Shown piece by piece: positions 63,140-64,000 of a stretch of DNA of 64,000 bases. Origin of the DNA: Pythium myriotylum (Eukaryota > Oomycota > Peronosporomycetes > Pythiales > Pythiaceae); the NCBI GenBank assembly GCA_023091665.1, contig JALJCQ010000030.1:2668501-2732500 (forward strand), given 5' to 3'. Made by a program: the position numbers and the translations under genes. Numbering within the stretch: the stretch's first letter is position 1; every line of letters begins with the position of its first letter. The notes below the pieces were generated by a model that ran no database searches, was not told the origin of the DNA, and worked only from the letters and a program-made list of their open reading frames with translations.

Positions 63140-64000
63140 ATGGTCAAGCTCCTCTCCCTCGGCGCCTTCGCTGCTGTCCTCCTCGCCGGCGACGCTGTGC
63201 TTGCACAGAATGCCCCGCTCAACCCGGCGGTCCAGAATGCTGCGCAGACTGCGCCCGCCCCGACACCCCAGATCACGCTGCCGAACTGGGTCGGCCCTCT
63301 CGTAGGCAAGCCGATCACGCAGGCATGCTACCGCAAGAGTTACATGACCACCAAGAAGCAGTGCGGTGCCGGCTACAACTGGGATAAAATGCTCACTTGC
63401 TGGGCTCAGTGTCCGATCGAGTACCCAGTCGAGTGTGGCATGGAGTGCATTCCGCAGAACAAGGACTGTACCAAGGAGATCATCTCGAAGGTCATGCCCG
63501 TGGCGAATGTCGCCCTGTTTGCTGCGACGTCGGGTGTGTTTGGACAGCTCTCACTCGCGGCCAAGGGCGTCCAGACTGGTGTCAAGTGTGGCCAGGCCTT
63601 GTACTCCTCGGTGAGCAAGGTTATTAGCTACATCGACGAGGTCGAGAGCGGCGCCAACGGCAAGGTGGACACGACGAAGGACCAGCTGCTGTACCTGCTT
63701 AGTAAGAGCGACTTCGTTGTGTACGATCTACCAGTCGCCGTCGCCACGTGCATCGGCGTCCCGATCCCAAGCGGACTCAACCAGGCCAAGGAGGTTGTGA
63801 CGGTGGTGCAAAACCTCGTCAACATGATTGTCAACAAGAAACTCAGCGGCGTTAACCTGCTCGACTTGGGAACACTGCTGAACACGACCAAGACGGAAGT
63901 GCCAGCTGTCTACAAGCCGGTGTCGTCGCTTTCGGCAAGTGACCAGGACTACCTCAAGTCGCTTGTCAGCTCGGGTGTCACTTGTGGTACGGATATCATG
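63140..64000 (+). CDS. Secreted Cys-rich protein, 3' partial
   Basis: 287 codons open from the ATG at 63140 to the right edge without a stop, so the 3' end is missing. A signal peptide (MVKLLSLGAFAAVLLAGDAVLA) is followed by a Pro/Ala-rich stretch. A compact Cys-rich region at about residues 60-115 has eight Cys (QACYRKS, QCGAGY, LTCWAQCP, VECGMEC, KDCTKE). The remainder is helical and fairly hydrophobic (VMPVANVALFAATSGVFG) with occasional Cys. I do not recognise a named family; it fits a class of secreted oomycete proteins of unknown role. No RXLR or LFLAK motif is visible after the signal peptide. Confidence 0.75.
   Translation, partial: MVKLLSLGAFAAVLLAGDAVLAQNAPLNPAVQNAAQTAPAPTPQITLPNWVGPLVGKPITQACYRKSYMTTKKQCGAGYNWDKMLTCWAQCPIEYPVECGMECIPQNKDCTKEIISKVMPVANVALFAATSGVFGQLSLAAKGVQTGVKCGQALYSSVSKVISYIDEVESGANGKVDTTKDQLLYLLSKSDFVVYDLPVAVATCIGVPIPSGLNQAKEVVTVVQNLVNMIVNKKLSGVNLLDLGTLLNTTKTEVPAVYKPVSSLSASDQDYLKSLVSSGVTCGTDIM

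Overview
This is a eukaryotic nuclear window, almost certainly from an oomycete. Three things point that way. The genes are tightly packed and carry 52-71 bp GT-AG introns. The left edge has an oomycete-type WRKY19-like zinc-finger regulator. The centre is an array of AA17 lytic polysaccharide monooxygenases (LPMOs), a family established as oomycete-specific. Flagellar genes (kinesin-2, kinesin-9, roadblock dynein light chain, an EFCAB10-like protein) indicate a zoospore-forming species. Several promoters carry matches to the oomycete Inr-type core element GCTCATTYYNCAWTTT. The species cannot be fixed from the sequence alone.

Left arm (1-26.4 kb), mostly housekeeping genes: a partial zinc-finger protein, a SAC3-domain protein, ARS2/SERRATE, a tail-anchored heme oxygenase divergent from a tail-anchored TPR protein, a SNAPC4-like Myb protein, a folate-biopterin-type transporter, a four-helix membrane protein, an RNI-LRR protein, EFCAB10-like, ATP23 protease, a stand-alone MFE-2-type dehydrogenase, a small putative mitochondrial protein, an M13 peptidase and a plasma-membrane-type Ca2+-ATPase. 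I resolved exon structures by joining reading frames at GT-AG sites.

Centre (26.7-45.8 kb): nine AA17 LPMO genes. One lies on the minus strand at the left edge. The other eight alternate, on the plus strand, between a short catalytic-only form (A, 183 aa) and a long form (B, 273-279 aa) with a Pro-Ala linker and a four-cysteine C-terminal module. Three complete tandem units of 4281 bp (each A+B) and a partial fourth are nearly identical, down to the length of a GA microsatellite in the first three. The last B gene keeps an almost identical coding sequence inside diverged flanks, which suggests gene conversion. All signal peptides end directly before His-Gly-Gly, giving the N-terminal histidine of an LPMO copper site.

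Right arm (46-64 kb): a convergent kinesin-2/kinesin-9 pair, a secreted protein with one degenerate and one intact trypsin domain, eIF3m, an unrecognised five-exon gene, PIG-U, a membrane-anchored methyltransferase, roadblock dynein light chain, and a secreted Cys-rich protein cut by the right edge.

The main discovery candidate is the AA17 A/B array: paired amplification of a linkerless and a modular form, probable gene conversion, promoter variation between copies and an uncharacterised C-terminal module. An assembly artefact in copy number must be excluded first.
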